A DNA stretch of 64,000 bases from Isosphaeraceae bacterium EP7 (GCA_038400315.1 CP151667.1:3669174-3733173); one strand, 5' to 3'. Shown: positions 18,758 through 28,472, counted from the stretch's first letter. Notes: generated by a model from the sequence alone, not told the origin. Numbers and translations are program-made.

Positions 18758-19003
18758 CCTCGCGCTGCGGCGGACCCTCCGACGGGTCGCGAAGGGTGTC
18801 ACGCCTCGTCCTTGAAATGTGGTTTTCACTCGCCCGTTGCGGCTAGGTCCGCTCCTGTGCGGTCCTGTTGGGCATCGGTAAGACCCAGGGAGTCGAGTGC
18901 GGGGGGGGAAAGGGCCGTTGTGTTCGAGACCGGCCGGCGGCCGGGCTTTGAAAGGGAAGGAGGCGAAGTTGCGGTCGCCTCCCACCCGGGGTTAGGGCCA
19001 GGA

Positions 19004-22000
19004 TCATCGCTTCTCGGCGGCCGGGGGCTTCTGGCCGAGGAGGAAGGCGAGGAGGTTGTCGAAGTCGGCCTCGGGAATCTGATCGGCGAAGTTGGCGGGC
19101 ATGGGGGAGATCTGGGTGATGACCCGTTCCTCGACCTGATCGCCGGGGACTCGGACTTCCTTGCCCTGGGCGTCGGCGAGGACGAGGACCTGGCCTTCTT
19201 CTCGGAGGAGGAGGCCGGAGACGACCTGGCCGTTGGTCAGGGCGAGGTTCGTGGAGCGGAAGGCCTGGTCGACGTTGCGGTTGGAGTCGAGGATGTCCTC
19301 GACGATACGCTCGACCCCTCGGCCTCCGACCCCGTCGAGCTGCGGGCCGACCTTGGCCCCTTTGCCGCCGATCTGGTGGCAGGCGGCGCAGTTCTTCTCG
19401 AAGACGAGGCGGCCTGCGTCGGACGATCCGCCGGTTTTGACGTGGCGGTCGCGGCGGGCGGCGAGCATGGCCAGCAGCTTCTCATCGGCGGGGGGGAGGC
19501 CGGCGAGGAGCGGCTTGAGGCGTTCGGCCAGGCCGGGGAGGTTCAGGGCCTTGAGCTTCACCTCGACGATCCGGTCCTGGAGCAGCCGCGCCGAGGCCTT
19601 GCCGGCGGTGACCGCGGTCAGGAGGGCGTCGGTCCCCTCCTTGCTCCCGGCCAGTCCCGCGGCGATGGCCGTCTGGAGGCGTCCGGGGGCGGTGGGCAGG
19701 GCCTCGACCAGGCGGGCGAGGGCATCGGGGCGGTTGGTGCGGGCCAGGGCCAGCGCGGTCTGTTCGCGGAGGCCGGCGGGGGTCTGGGCGTCGGCCAGCA
19801 CGGCGACGGCGGGGACGACCGAGGCGGCCGGGTCGATCGCGGTGAGCGCATTGATCGCGGCGAGCCGCCTGGGCTCGGGGGCCTTGGCGTCGGCGGCGAT
19901 GCTTGCGAGCGGGGCGGTGGCCTCGGGCAGTGCGAAGGCCGTGGCCAGGTCGATCCCCGCCTGGGCGGTGTTGCCGTCGGTCGACTTGAGGGCGGTCCCG
20001 GTCAGCTCGACGGCCCAGGCTCGGGCCTCGGGCAGGGGCGTGCCCCGTTCCTGGGCGCCTTGCTGGATCGCCTTGAGCAGCGCGATCGAGCGGTTCAGGT
20101 CGGCCGAGCCGGCCCTGCGCGCCAGAGCGAAGAGGGCGGCGGTGTCGGCGGCCTCGCCGTAACGGGCGACGTGGTGGGCAAGCTCCGTGGGGTTCGGGCC
20201 CGCGGTGCCGGCGGCCAGGGTCTCCAGCAGGAAGTGGGCGGCCGGGGCCGAGGGGACGCCGAGAGCGACGTCGGCGATGGTGGCCCGCGCCTTGTCGTTG
20301 CCGACGATGGGGCCGACGGCCTGCCAGGCGGCGTCGGGCCGAAGCTCGTCGCGCAAGGCCATGCGGGCGACGTGCCGCAGGTGGGTGTCGTCGGCCGCGG
20401 TCGTCTCGATCAAGGCAACCAGCGGGGCCAGATGCGACGTGTTGGGGTGCCGGCCAAGGGCCTCGGCTGCGGCCCTGCGCACGTAGGCGTCGGGGTCGGA
20501 CAGGCCGGTTTTGGCCAGTCCTTCGCTGGCCGGGGTCAGCTCATCAAGCTCGCCGACGACCTTCTGGGCGTGGGTGCGGACGGTCGCGTCGGCGTCGGTG
20601 GTGCGGGCGGCGAGGGTCGGCTCGTCGAGCGCCTTCAGGCGTGACAACGCCCAGAGGGCCTGGACGCGGGCGGCTGGCTTCTCGCCCTTGACCGTGGCCT
20701 TCAGGGCGTCGAGGACTTCGGCCGAGCCCCGGCTGACGAGCTGGTTGGTGGCCTTGGTGCGGACGCTGAGGTTGGCGTGCGCCAGGTCGCCGATCAGGTC
20801 GGGCACCGAGGCGACAGTCCAGTCGGCACGCGGCGCCTTGGCGGGCTTCGAGTCGGCGTCCTTGCCTTCGTAGGTGATGCGCCAGATCCGGCCTCGGTGG
20901 CGGTCGCGGCCGGGGTGGGTCAGCGGGACCTCGTAGTGGCCGATGATCCGGTTGTAGAAGTCGGCGACATAGAGGGCGCCGTCGGGGCCGAGCTTGATGT
21001 CGACGGGGCGGAACCAGGGGTCGTCGCTGACGACGAAGTCGGGCTGGGGGATGGCCAGGCCGGTGGAGCCGTGGTGCTCGAGCCGGTCGTTGTTGATCCG
21101 GCTGGTGACGACGTTGCCGATGAAGATTGAGTCTCGATAGGCCGCGGGGAACTGGTCGGCCGTGTAATAGGTCAGGCCGCCGATGCCGGTCGATCCGTGG
21201 TCATGCGTCATCATCTCGGGGCCGTAGCCGATCCCGTCGTGCGGCTTGCCGAAGCTGGGGTAGTACGCCCCGCGCAGCAGACTGAAGATGGGCCTGGTAT
21301 GGCAGTCGGCCGAGTAGAGGTTGCCCAGCGGGTCGAACCCGAGGCCGAACGGATTGACCTGGCCGTGGGTGTAATATTCCAGGTGCGAGCCGTCGGCCTT
21401 GAAGCGATAAGTGTTGCCCGACTGGAAGGAGACCGGCTTGCCGTCGGCCCCTTTGACCTTGGACTCATTGTTGAAGCCGTGGCAGGCGTAGATCCAGCCG
21501 TCGAAGCCCCAGGTGAACGCGTTGGTCATGCCGTGGGTGTCGCGGAAGCCGTAGCCCGAGTAGAGCGTCTCTCTCGTGTCGGCCTTGCCGTCGCCGTCGG
21601 TGTCGGTCAGCCGCTGGATGTCGGGGATGGTGTGGACGAGTGCTTCCTTGCCGCCGGCGATGGGCAGCAGGCCGATGGGGATATTCAGGGCGTCGGCAAA
21701 GGTGGTGGCCTTGCGCGCCAGGCCGCCGGGCCCGAAGTCGTCGAGGATGATGACGCGGTCGCGGGGCTTCTGGCCTGGAGGGGCGGGGTAGGGGTATTCC
21801 AGGGTCGATGTGACCCAGAGCCGGCCCAGGTCGTCGAAGGCGATGTTCATCGGCTTGTCGATCGTGGGCTCCGACGCGACGAGCTGCATCCGGAAGCCTT
21901 CGGGGAGGCGGAATCCTTTGCGCTCCTGCTCGGGCGTGCGAGCCTCGGTGGGCGCCACCAGCTCGGGGGCCGCCGGCGCCTGGGCCTGCGCCCGGGGGGT

Positions 22001-22066
22001 GAAGGCGGCGAGCGCCGCGGCGATCGCCAGTGCCGCGCCGGCGGCGCGGGGCGTGGTGGGGCTCAT
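19004..22066 (-). CDS. PVC-type cytochrome c with beta-propeller and HEAT repeats
   Basis: A 1020-residue exported protein of a family abundant in planctomycetes and verrucomicrobia. Order: signal peptide (AAGAALAIAAALAAFTPRAQAQA), a sugar-dehydrogenase-like six-bladed propeller (about residues 50-430; LPEGFRMQLVASEP, DTDGDGKADTRETLY, YVADFYNRIIGHYEVPLTHPGRDRHRGRIWRI), HEAT repeats (about 450-860; YVRRAAAEALGRHP), then a single heme c site CAACH near residue 890 and a C-terminal VVSGLLLREEGQVLVLADAQGKEV segment. It is probably a periplasmic redox enzyme in carbohydrate use. Divergent from the DUF1080 multidomain gene 220 bases away. Confidence 0.93.
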   Translation of the reverse strand: MSPTTPRAAGAALAIAAALAAFTPRAQAQAPAAPELVAPTEARTPEQERKGFRLPEGFRMQLVASEPTIDKPMNIAFDDLGRLWVTSTLEYPYPAPPGQKPRDRVIILDDFGPGGLARKATTFADALNIPIGLLPIAGGKEALVHTIPDIQRLTDTDGDGKADTRETLYSGYGFRDTHGMTNAFTWGFDGWIYACHGFNNESKVKGADGKPVSFQSGNTYRFKADGSHLEYYTHGQVNPFGLGFDPLGNLYSADCHTRPIFSLLRGAYYPSFGKPHDGIGYGPEMMTHDHGSTGIGGLTYYTADQFPAAYRDSIFIGNVVTSRINNDRLEHHGSTGLAIPQPDFVVSDDPWFRPVDIKLGPDGALYVADFYNRIIGHYEVPLTHPGRDRHRGRIWRITYEGKDADSKPAKAPRADWTVASVPDLIGDLAHANLSVRTKATNQLVSRGSAEVLDALKATVKGEKPAARVQALWALSRLKALDEPTLAARTTDADATVRTHAQKVVGELDELTPASEGLAKTGLSDPDAYVRRAAAEALGRHPNTSHLAPLVALIETTAADDTHLRHVARMALRDELRPDAAWQAVGPIVGNDKARATIADVALGVPSAPAAHFLLETLAAGTAGPNPTELAHHVARYGEAADTAALFALARRAGSADLNRSIALLKAIQQGAQERGTPLPEARAWAVELTGTALKSTDGNTAQAGIDLATAFALPEATAPLASIAADAKAPEPRRLAAINALTAIDPAASVVPAVAVLADAQTPAGLREQTALALARTNRPDALARLVEALPTAPGRLQTAIAAGLAGSKEGTDALLTAVTAGKASARLLQDRIVEVKLKALNLPGLAERLKPLLAGLPPADEKLLAMLAARRDRHVKTGGSSDAGRLVFEKNCAACHQIGGKGAKVGPQLDGVGGRGVERIVEDILDSNRNVDQAFRSTNLALTNGQVVSGLLLREEGQVLVLADAQGKEVRVPGDQVEERVITQISPMPANFADQIPEADFDNLLAFLLGQKPPAAEKR

Positions 22067-22286
22067 CGACAGGTCTCCGGGGAAGTCAAGCGGGCTCGGG
22101 CGGGAGGTCGCTCCCTCAAGCGGGACCATCATCGTGGCCGCGAACCGGGGCTGGTGCAAGGGGGCGAGCCTGCGCCTGTTGGGCCGGTTGCGTCGGGGCG
22201 GCGTGCCTGGCAGACTGGCGGTCAGGCCCTGGGGTGCCCCTCCCAGGCGCGGTCGTGCGACGCCCGAACCTACGCGGAGACGCCCC

Positions 22287-24452
22287 ATGCGACGCCCCTT
22301 GCTGGCGAGAATGCTCCTGTCGGCCGGACTTCTGGCCGCCACCGGTTGGACGAGCGGTGTGGCGGCGAGGGCCCAGGCCCCGACGCCGGGCCAGACCCAG
22401 GAGAATCCCTCCGCCCGATTCCTGGCCGCCTTGCAGAACCCCGACGGCGGGTTCGCCCCGGCGCCCGGGCAGGCTTCGACGCTGGGCTCGACGTCGTCGG
22501 CCATCCGCACGTTAAAGTTCCTCGGCGGGTCGGTCCCCGACATCCCCAAGGCCATCGAGTTCCTCAAGAGCTGCCAGGATCCGGCCACCGGAGCCTTCGC
22601 CCCCAAGCCGGGCGGCAAGCCCGATGTGGCGACCACGGCCATTGCCCTGCTCGTCTTCGCCGACCTGAAGCAGCCGACCAAAGAGCTGGCCGACAAGGCG
22701 ATCGCCTTCTTCCACGAGAACGCCAAGTCGTTCGATGATGTGCGCATCGCCGTGGCGGGCCTCGAGGCTGTGAAGGCCACCTCGCCCGACTTCCCGCGCT
22801 GGGCCGAGATCGTCAACGAGGGCCGCAACGCCGACGGCACCTGGGGCCAGGCGCCCACGAAGGGGAGGATCACCGGCGAACGCATCGTGGCGCTCCTGCG
22901 CATGGGGCAGACCCCCGACGAGGCGACCACCAAGGCCGTCGTGGAGGCGATGCGTGCGGGACAGAACCCCGACGGCGGGTGGTCGAAAGACGGCGGCCCG
23001 GTCTCTGACACCGGGACAACCTACCGCGTCATGCGCGGGTTCTACATGCTCAAGCAGTTACCCAATCTCGACGCGGTGCGGGCCTACGTCGCCCGCCACG
23101 CGACCGCCGATGGCGCCTTTGCGCAAGCCCCAGGCGGCGTCTCCGACGTGGGCGGCACCTACACCGCGGCGATCCTGACCTACTGGGCCAACCTGCTCGA
23201 GCACAAGCCGCCGTTCGTCGAGACGGCCGGCTTCACCCCCCTCTTCGACGGCAAAAGCCTGAACGGCTGGGAGGGGAACGCGGCGCTCTGGTCGGCACGC
23301 GACGGCCTGCTCGTGGGCAAGTCGCCCGGCCTTGACCACAACGAATTCCTGGCCACCAACGCCAGCTACGGCGATTTCGTGCTGAAGGTAAGCTTCCGGC
23401 TGGTAGGCGACCAGGGGAACAGCGGCGTGCAGTTCCGCAGCGTCCGAGTGCCTGGCACCGAGATGTCCGGCTACCAGGCCGACATCGGCGAGGGCTATTG
23501 GGGCGGGCTGTATGACGAGAGCCGCCGCAACAAGGTACTCGTCCCCGGCTCGAAAGAGGCGATCGCCAAGCTCAACGCCGACGGCTGGAACCACTACGTA
23601 ATCCGCTGCTCGGGCAAGTCGATCGTGATGACGCTCAACGGCGTGACCGACGTGAAGTATGAGGAAGATGACTCCTCGGTGGCCCGTGACGGCAGGATCG
23701 CGCTCCAGATCCACGCCGGCGGGCCGATGGAGGTTCAGTTCAAGGACATCCTGATCCAGCCGCTACCCAGCCCCACGGCCGAGGGCGACGCCACGGCGCC
23801 GGGTTTCCACCTTCGTACGGTGAAGACACCCGGCGGCGACCGCAAGTACACGCTCTGGGTGCCCGAGGGGTACGACGCCTCCAAGGCCTGGCCGGCGATC
23901 CTGTTCCTGCACGGGTCGGGCGAGCGTGGCGAGGATGGTGTGATCCAGGCCCAGACCGGCATCGGCCCGGCAATCGCGGCGAACCCGGGTCGATTCCCGG
24001 CGCTCGTCGTCATCCCGCAAGCGAAGAAGACCTGGGCGGCAGGTTCCGACGACGCCAATGAAGCCCTCGCGGCGCTGGAAGACGTGACCTCCGCGTTCAA
24101 GGTCGACCCGGATCGCGTGGTGCTCACCGGCCTGTCGATGGGCGGCTCCGGCGCCTGGCAGATGGCGGCCAGTCACCCCAAGAAATTCTCGGCCGTCGTG
24201 CCCATCTGCGGCCAGGGCAAGCTCGACTCGGTCGATGCGATCAAGGGGCTGCCGTTCTGGACCGTCGTGGGCGACGACGATCGCGACGCGACCGTCCTGA
24301 ACATGCGCGAGATGGTCGCGGCCCTCAGGTCGGCCGGGGCGAAGGCCGGGCAGACGGAATTCCGCGGAGTCGGCCACAATAGCTGGGACCGAGCCTACAA
24401 CGACGCCGGCCTGATCGGCTGGATGCTGGCCCAGTCCAGGTCCAAGCCCTGA
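22287..24452 (+). CDS. Three-domain exported protein: cyclase-type repeats, DUF1080, esterase
   Basis: A 721-residue exported protein. After a signal peptide (residues 1-31), residues 40-310 are prenyltransferase/squalene-cyclase-type alpha-alpha repeats with QNPDGGF/QNPDGGW motifs. Residues 315-490 are a DUF1080 domain (FTPLFDGKSLNGWEG...GNSGVQFRS...GEGYWGGLYDE), a beta-jelly roll that in relatives cleaves 3-keto-disaccharides. Residues 500-721 are an alpha/beta-hydrolase esterase with GLSMGGSG nucleophile elbow, Asp in GDDDRDATV and His in GVGHNSWD. SD GGAGA precedes the ATG. It is followed 37 bases later by a TPM-GlcG protein, probably in one operon. Confidence 0.9.
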   Translation: MRRPLLARMLLSAGLLAATGWTSGVAARAQAPTPGQTQENPSARFLAALQNPDGGFAPAPGQASTLGSTSSAIRTLKFLGGSVPDIPKAIEFLKSCQDPATGAFAPKPGGKPDVATTAIALLVFADLKQPTKELADKAIAFFHENAKSFDDVRIAVAGLEAVKATSPDFPRWAEIVNEGRNADGTWGQAPTKGRITGERIVALLRMGQTPDEATTKAVVEAMRAGQNPDGGWSKDGGPVSDTGTTYRVMRGFYMLKQLPNLDAVRAYVARHATADGAFAQAPGGVSDVGGTYTAAILTYWANLLEHKPPFVETAGFTPLFDGKSLNGWEGNAALWSARDGLLVGKSPGLDHNEFLATNASYGDFVLKVSFRLVGDQGNSGVQFRSVRVPGTEMSGYQADIGEGYWGGLYDESRRNKVLVPGSKEAIAKLNADGWNHYVIRCSGKSIVMTLNGVTDVKYEEDDSSVARDGRIALQIHAGGPMEVQFKDILIQPLPSPTAEGDATAPGFHLRTVKTPGGDRKYTLWVPEGYDASKAWPAILFLHGSGERGEDGVIQAQTGIGPAIAANPGRFPALVVIPQAKKTWAAGSDDANEALAALEDVTSAFKVDPDRVVLTGLSMGGSGAWQMAASHPKKFSAVVPICGQGKLDSVDAIKGLPFWTVVGDDDRDATVLNMREMVAALRSAGAKAGQTEFRGVGHNSWDRAYNDAGLIGWMLAQSRSKP

Positions 24453-24489
24453 TCGAGCACCGCACTCCATGCAAAGGGAACATCGTCCC

Positions 24490-25599
24490 ATGACGCGCCG
24501 TCGATCCTGCCGAGTCTTGCACGGCCTGGCCCTCGTCCTCACGCTCGGCTCGCCGGGCGCATGGGCGGCGGCGCAGGCCCCGCCGTCCGTCAAGGAGGAT
24601 CCGATCCCCGGGACGATCCTGCTGGAGCCGCCCAAGGCTCGCAAGCCGGCGGCGACTCCTTCGACCCCAGCCGCAGCCCCTTCGACCGAGATCCTCGACT
24701 CCGCCGGCATGTTCTCCGAGAACGCCCTGCGCTCGGCCAGGGCGGCCTTGCAGGCCCTGGCTGTCGAACGGGGCGTGCCCGTGACCATCGAGACGGTCGA
24801 CTCCCTGCGCGGGGTCGACGTGGTCGAGGAGACCAGGCAAAGGGCCGTCGACCTGGACCGCAAGGGGGTCTATATCCTGATCGCCAAGCGCGACGCCAAG
24901 CTCGACGTGCTCGTCACCTCGGCCTTCCGCGACCGGCTGCCGTCGGCCGGCCGCAAGGCGGTGCAGGACGCCCTGGTGGCCCAGTTCAAGTCGCGCCAGT
25001 TCGACCAGGGGCTCGCGCAGGCCATCACTTCGCTGGACATCGCCCTTCGTCAGACGACGCCGGGCGCGCCCGAGCCCGGGGTGACGGTCGCGACGAAACC
25101 GGCCGCGGATGCCGGCCCGGGGGCCTCGTCACCGCTCGTGGCCCGAGGCCAGGTGCGGCTGACCCTGGCGGGCGCCCGCAGGGTGCTGGCCGCGGCCGAG
25201 GCCGAGGCAACCCGGCTGAACCTGAAGTCGAACATCGCGGTGGTCGACGACGGCGGCAACCTGCTCGCGTTCATCCGCATGGACGGGGCGAGGCCGGCCA
25301 GCGTGGCCACGGCGACAACCAAGGCGATTGCCGCGGCGACCTTCCGCCAGGCGACCGGCCCGCTGCCCGCCGGCTCGTCCAACCCCGACGTCCTGCTGAA
25401 CCTGGGCCTGGAAAACGCCGCGGCGGCCGGAGGGGGCCGGATCACGTCGCTGCTCGGCGGCGTGCCGCTGCTGGTCGAGGGCCAGGTCATCGGCGCCGTG
25501 GGGGTGGCGGGCAGCACGGGCGAGCAGGATGCGGAAGTCGCCCGCGCCGGCCTGAACGCGTTGCTCTCCGACCTGAAGGCGGCCGACGCAAGGCCCTGA
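24490..25599 (+). CDS. Exported TPM-domain / GlcG(HbpS)-domain fusion
   Basis: A 369-residue exported protein. The signal peptide ends near residue 30 (GAWAAAQA). Residues 75-195 form a TPM domain (ILDSAGMFSENALRSARAALQAL...GVYILIAKRDAKLDVLV), as in photosystem-repair and membrane-anchored Psb32-like proteins. Residues 220-365 are a GlcG/HbpS heme/cobalamin-binding-like domain (LTLAGARRVLAAAEAEATRLNLKSNIAVVDDGGNLLAFIRMDGA...GVAGSTGEQDAEVARAG). The ATG at 24490 has an AAGGGAA SD; the ATG at 24469 does not. The fusion of these two domains is unusual; function unknown. Confidence 0.85.
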   Translation: MTRRRSCRVLHGLALVLTLGSPGAWAAAQAPPSVKEDPIPGTILLEPPKARKPAATPSTPAAAPSTEILDSAGMFSENALRSARAALQALAVERGVPVTIETVDSLRGVDVVEETRQRAVDLDRKGVYILIAKRDAKLDVLVTSAFRDRLPSAGRKAVQDALVAQFKSRQFDQGLAQAITSLDIALRQTTPGAPEPGVTVATKPAADAGPGASSPLVARGQVRLTLAGARRVLAAAEAEATRLNLKSNIAVVDDGGNLLAFIRMDGARPASVATATTKAIAAATFRQATGPLPAGSSNPDVLLNLGLENAAAAGGGRITSLLGGVPLLVEGQVIGAVGVAGSTGEQDAEVARAGLNALLSDLKAADARP

Positions 25600-25605
25600 T
25601 CCCGA

Positions 25606-25661
25606 CGGCCCGGCTGCCCTCGTCTGGGAATTTGCCTTCCCGGACCGGAACTGCCGGGCCG
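25606..25661 (+). other. Nested RNA hairpin downstream of TPM-GlcG gene
   Basis: Outer arms CGGCCCGGC (25606-25614) and GCCGGGCCG (25653-25661) are perfectly complementary, and an inner GGGAA...TTCCC stem sits between them. It begins 7 bases past the stop codon. There is no U-run, so it could be a terminator variant or a structured 3' UTR. Confidence 0.4.
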
Positions 25662-25835
25662 CGTCGTGCGCCATCCGGAGGCACGGCGGTCGATCTGAAA
25701 TGATCTGACGAGGTGGCTTATCCGAGTCGGCCTACCGCTTGGCGCGCGGTTTGCCCTGTGGAACATCCATCTTCACTCGATGAGCGTCCCGAATTTGCGG
25801 ACGTGGATGTGCCCCTCTGAATCGAGGACTCAACG

Positions 25836-26336
25836 ATGCAGACCGTCGTCGGAATGTTCGAATCGCGCACGGCCGCCGAGGCCGCCATCCAACGCCTGCG
25901 CGATGCCGGGATCTCCACCGAATCCATCGGCGTCGCCGCTCGCGACGTCCAGGTCAGCGAGTCTCTCACCGATGACACGGGTGCCAATGACCTGAGCGCC
26001 GAAGGGGCGACCGCCGGCGTCGTCTCGGGCGCGGGCGTCGGGGCGCTCGTCGGCCTGGCCCTGGTCGGCACCAACCTCATCCTGCCCGGCCTGGGCCCTG
26101 TCCTGATCGGCGGCCCGCTCGCCGCGGCACTCACCGGCGCCGGCATCGGCGCGGCCTCCGGCGGCCTGATCGGTGGCCTGGTCGGCGTGGGACTCCCCGA
26201 GGACGAGGCCACGCATTATCACACGGGCCTCGAGGCCGGCCACATCGTCGTCAGCGCCACCGTCCCCGACCTCCAGGCGGCCAACGTCCGCAAGATCTTC
26301 GACGAAGAGGGCTCGACCCGGACCTACGCACCCTGA
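25836..26336 (+). CDS. General stress protein 17M-like membrane-associated protein
   Basis: A 166-residue protein. Residues 1-40 form a ferredoxin-like general-stress-17M domain (MQTVVGMFESRTAAEAAIQRLRDAGISTESIGV), residues 60-125 are a Gly/Ala-rich hydrophobic double segment (glycine-zipper-like), and the C-terminal repeat VVSATVPDLQAANVRKIFDEEGSTRT repeats the ferredoxin-like fold. Probably a stress-induced membrane-associated protein. A strong intrinsic terminator follows 33 bases after the stop. Confidence 0.85.
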   Translation: MQTVVGMFESRTAAEAAIQRLRDAGISTESIGVAARDVQVSESLTDDTGANDLSAEGATAGVVSGAGVGALVGLALVGTNLILPGLGPVLIGGPLAAALTGAGIGAASGGLIGGLVGVGLPEDEATHYHTGLEAGHIVVSATVPDLQAANVRKIFDEEGSTRTYAP

Positions 26337-26369
26337 TGCCTCGGATGGCACACTGAGTACAAACGAAGA

Positions 26370-26413
26370 CCGCGGCGGCCACCTTGAGCGAGGTGGCCGC
26401 CGCGGCTTTTTTT
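26370..26413 (+). terminator. Intrinsic terminator
   Basis: A perfect 15-bp stem (CCGCGGCGGCCACCT at 26370-26384 with 26391-26405), a 6-nt loop, then C and seven Ts. This is the clearest rho-independent terminator in the window. It ends the stress-protein transcript and lies before the 3' end of the opposing aldo/keto reductase. Confidence 0.95.
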
Positions 26414-26426
26414 CATCCATTCATGT

Positions 26427-27461
26427 TCAGGCCGTCGCTGCGATGTCGAATCCGTGCTGCTTGCGGTGGACGGGGCCGTCGTAATCCTTCGAGGACTTGA
26501 AGAGCTCGAAGCGGCCGTCTCCGGCAAGGGCCAGGGTTTTGGCCTCGACGGCCTTCTTCTGGTCGTCGGTGTAGGGCTTGAAGGCCCGGACGATCTTGAG
26601 GTTCTGGTCGAGGTCCTTCTCGTCGTCCATCCCCGAGACGAGGGTCGAGATGGGCTGAGAGAAGACGTAGTTCAGGGCGTCTTCGACCGCGATGCCCGCC
26701 TTGGTGACGATCGAGCCGTTGCCGCCCAGGCTCTTCATGGCGATCGAGCCGATGCCGCGCTTGTTCAGGACCGGCAGGACTTCCTTCTGGAAGCTCCGGT
26801 AGTGGGCGTCCATCACGTTGATGGGGAGCTGGCAGGTGGCCCAGTCGAACGGCTTCTCGAGCATCTTCAGGTGGATGAGCGGGTCTTTGTGGCCGGTGAA
26901 GCCCAGGTAGCGGACCTTGCCCGACTTGAGGGCTTCGAGACCGGCGTGGATGGCCCCGTCCTCGGCGAAGACCCAGTCGGGGTCGTTGTCGTAGACGATC
27001 TCGTGGAACTGCCAGAGGTCGAGGTGGTCGGTCTTCAGGCGCCTGAGGGAGTCGTCCAGGTTCGACCTGGCGTCCTTGGCGGTCCGGCCGCAGACCTTGG
27101 TCATCAGGAAGACCTTGTCGCGGAGCTTGCCCTCGTCGAGCGCCTTGCCCATGCGCTCCTCGGCGAGCCCGTCGTGGTAGTCCCAGGCGTTGTCCAGGAA
27201 GGTGATCCCCTCGTGGACGGCACGCTGGATGAGCTTGAGGCTGGCCTTCTCGTCGAGGTTCTTGGGGTTGGTCGCGGCGTGGCCGCCGAGGCCCAGCAGC
27301 GTGACCATCTCGCCGGTCCGGCCGAGCGGCCGCAGGGGGATGCCCCCTGCGTTGACGCGGTCGGCCTGGTCGGGGGTAGCGGCCCCGGCGATTCCCGCGG
27401 CGGCCAGGCCTGCGGTGGTCGCCTGGAGGAACTCGCGGCGATTCGGGGGATTGGGCGTCAT
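26427..27461 (-). CDS. Tat-exported aldo/keto reductase
   Basis: A 344-residue aldo/keto reductase. The N-terminus NRREFLQATTAGLAAAGIAGA is a twin-arginine signal, so the folded protein is exported. AKR features: TFLDNAWDYHDG (catalytic Asp...Tyr, with Trp inside), VFLMTKVCGR (catalytic Lys), DLWQFHEI (His), and IAMKSLGGNG. NAD(P)H-dependent carbonyl reduction is expected, but periplasmic family members with this layout are poorly characterised. The ATG at 27461 is preceded by GGAGG. A convergent terminator lies just beyond its 3' end. Confidence 0.92.
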   Translation of the reverse strand: MTPNPPNRREFLQATTAGLAAAGIAGAATPDQADRVNAGGIPLRPLGRTGEMVTLLGLGGHAATNPKNLDEKASLKLIQRAVHEGITFLDNAWDYHDGLAEERMGKALDEGKLRDKVFLMTKVCGRTAKDARSNLDDSLRRLKTDHLDLWQFHEIVYDNDPDWVFAEDGAIHAGLEALKSGKVRYLGFTGHKDPLIHLKMLEKPFDWATCQLPINVMDAHYRSFQKEVLPVLNKRGIGSIAMKSLGGNGSIVTKAGIAVEDALNYVFSQPISTLVSGMDDEKDLDQNLKIVRAFKPYTDDQKKAVEAKTLALAGDGRFELFKSSKDYDGPVHRKQHGFDIAATA

Positions 27462-27668
27462 CGGGGCTCCTCCGGTTGAGCGGTTGAGTTCGATATCAGG
27501 GCGTTTGGGCCCGATCATACGACGTTTGGACGAGAGACTCTGCAACCGGTGCGCCAGGTGTATCGGTTAGGCATGTCATTCGCAAGTTGGGTCGGTCAAA
27601 GAGCCCGGGCTTTTTCGGGACTCTGAAGTCATGGCGGCCACAAGGCGCCGATTGAGGGAGAGACATCG

Positions 27669-28472
27669 ATGGCCGATCCGAATCGTCTGAGCGCCGTGGA
27701 CGTGTTGTCGGTGCGCAGTCGCGTGAGTTGGGGTGCGATCTCCGCCGGGGCGATGGTGGCCCTGGCCATCTACTTCGTGCTCACCCTTCTGGGCGTGGCC
27801 CTCGGCCTGGAAGGGGCCGTGCGCGGTCAGCCGAATTTGGGCTTCGGCGCGGCCCTGTACTCGATCATCACGCTCCTGGTCGCGATGTTCATGGGGGGCT
27901 GGGCGGTCAGCCGCCTGGCCGTGGGCGAGAGCAAGCTCGAAGCGATCCTGTACGGTGTCATCCTCTGGGGGGTGCTCTTCATGGGCATGTTCTGGCTGGT
28001 GAGCGTCGGCGTCCGGGTCGGCTTCGGCGCGCTCCTGGGCCTGACCTACGGCGCCGCGCCGGTGGTCCATGACGGCGGTGCGCCTGCGCCGGCGAGCGGC
28101 GGGCTGGTCGATTCGATCGTCTCTCGGTATGACGCCAGCTTCGGCGGCGGCAAGTTCGAGCAGGACCTGAAGAGCATGGGCGTGGACGCCGAGAAGGCCA
28201 AGAGCATCCAGTCGATGGTCGACGAACGCCTCGCCGGCATCAAGACCGGTGCCGCGCCCCTGTCTGAGCAGGTCCGCGACGCGGTGAACGACCCCGAGGT
28301 GCGCGAGAACGCACGGTTGGCCGTCGACCAGACCCGGCGTGCGACCTGGTACACGCTGCTCGGGGTGTTGGTCTCGATGGTCACGGTGATCGTGGGTTCG
28401 CTGATCGGCTCGGGCGAGCTCCCCTCGCCGGTGCCGATCCTGGGCGTCCGCAAGCCGGTCCGACCCGTCTGA
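27669..28472 (+). CDS. Hypothetical four-helix membrane protein
   Basis: A 267-residue protein with three membrane helices in the first 130 residues (WGAISAGAMVALAIYFVLTLLGVALGL; FGAALYSIITLLVAMFMGGWAV; ILYGVILWGVLFMGMFWLV), a soluble region of about 100 residues with a helical DLKSMGVDAEKAKSIQSMVDERL segment, and a last helix (WYTLLGVLVSMVTVIVGSLIGSG). The SWGAISAGAMVA start is seen in bacterial membrane proteins with glycine-zipper first helices. No enzymatic motif. It precedes the AI-2E transporter with a hairpin between them. Confidence 0.8.
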   Translation: MADPNRLSAVDVLSVRSRVSWGAISAGAMVALAIYFVLTLLGVALGLEGAVRGQPNLGFGAALYSIITLLVAMFMGGWAVSRLAVGESKLEAILYGVILWGVLFMGMFWLVSVGVRVGFGALLGLTYGAAPVVHDGGAPAPASGGLVDSIVSRYDASFGGGKFEQDLKSMGVDAEKAKSIQSMVDERLAGIKTGAAPLSEQVRDAVNDPEVRENARLAVDQTRRATWYTLLGVLVSMVTVIVGSLIGSGELPSPVPILGVRKPVRPV

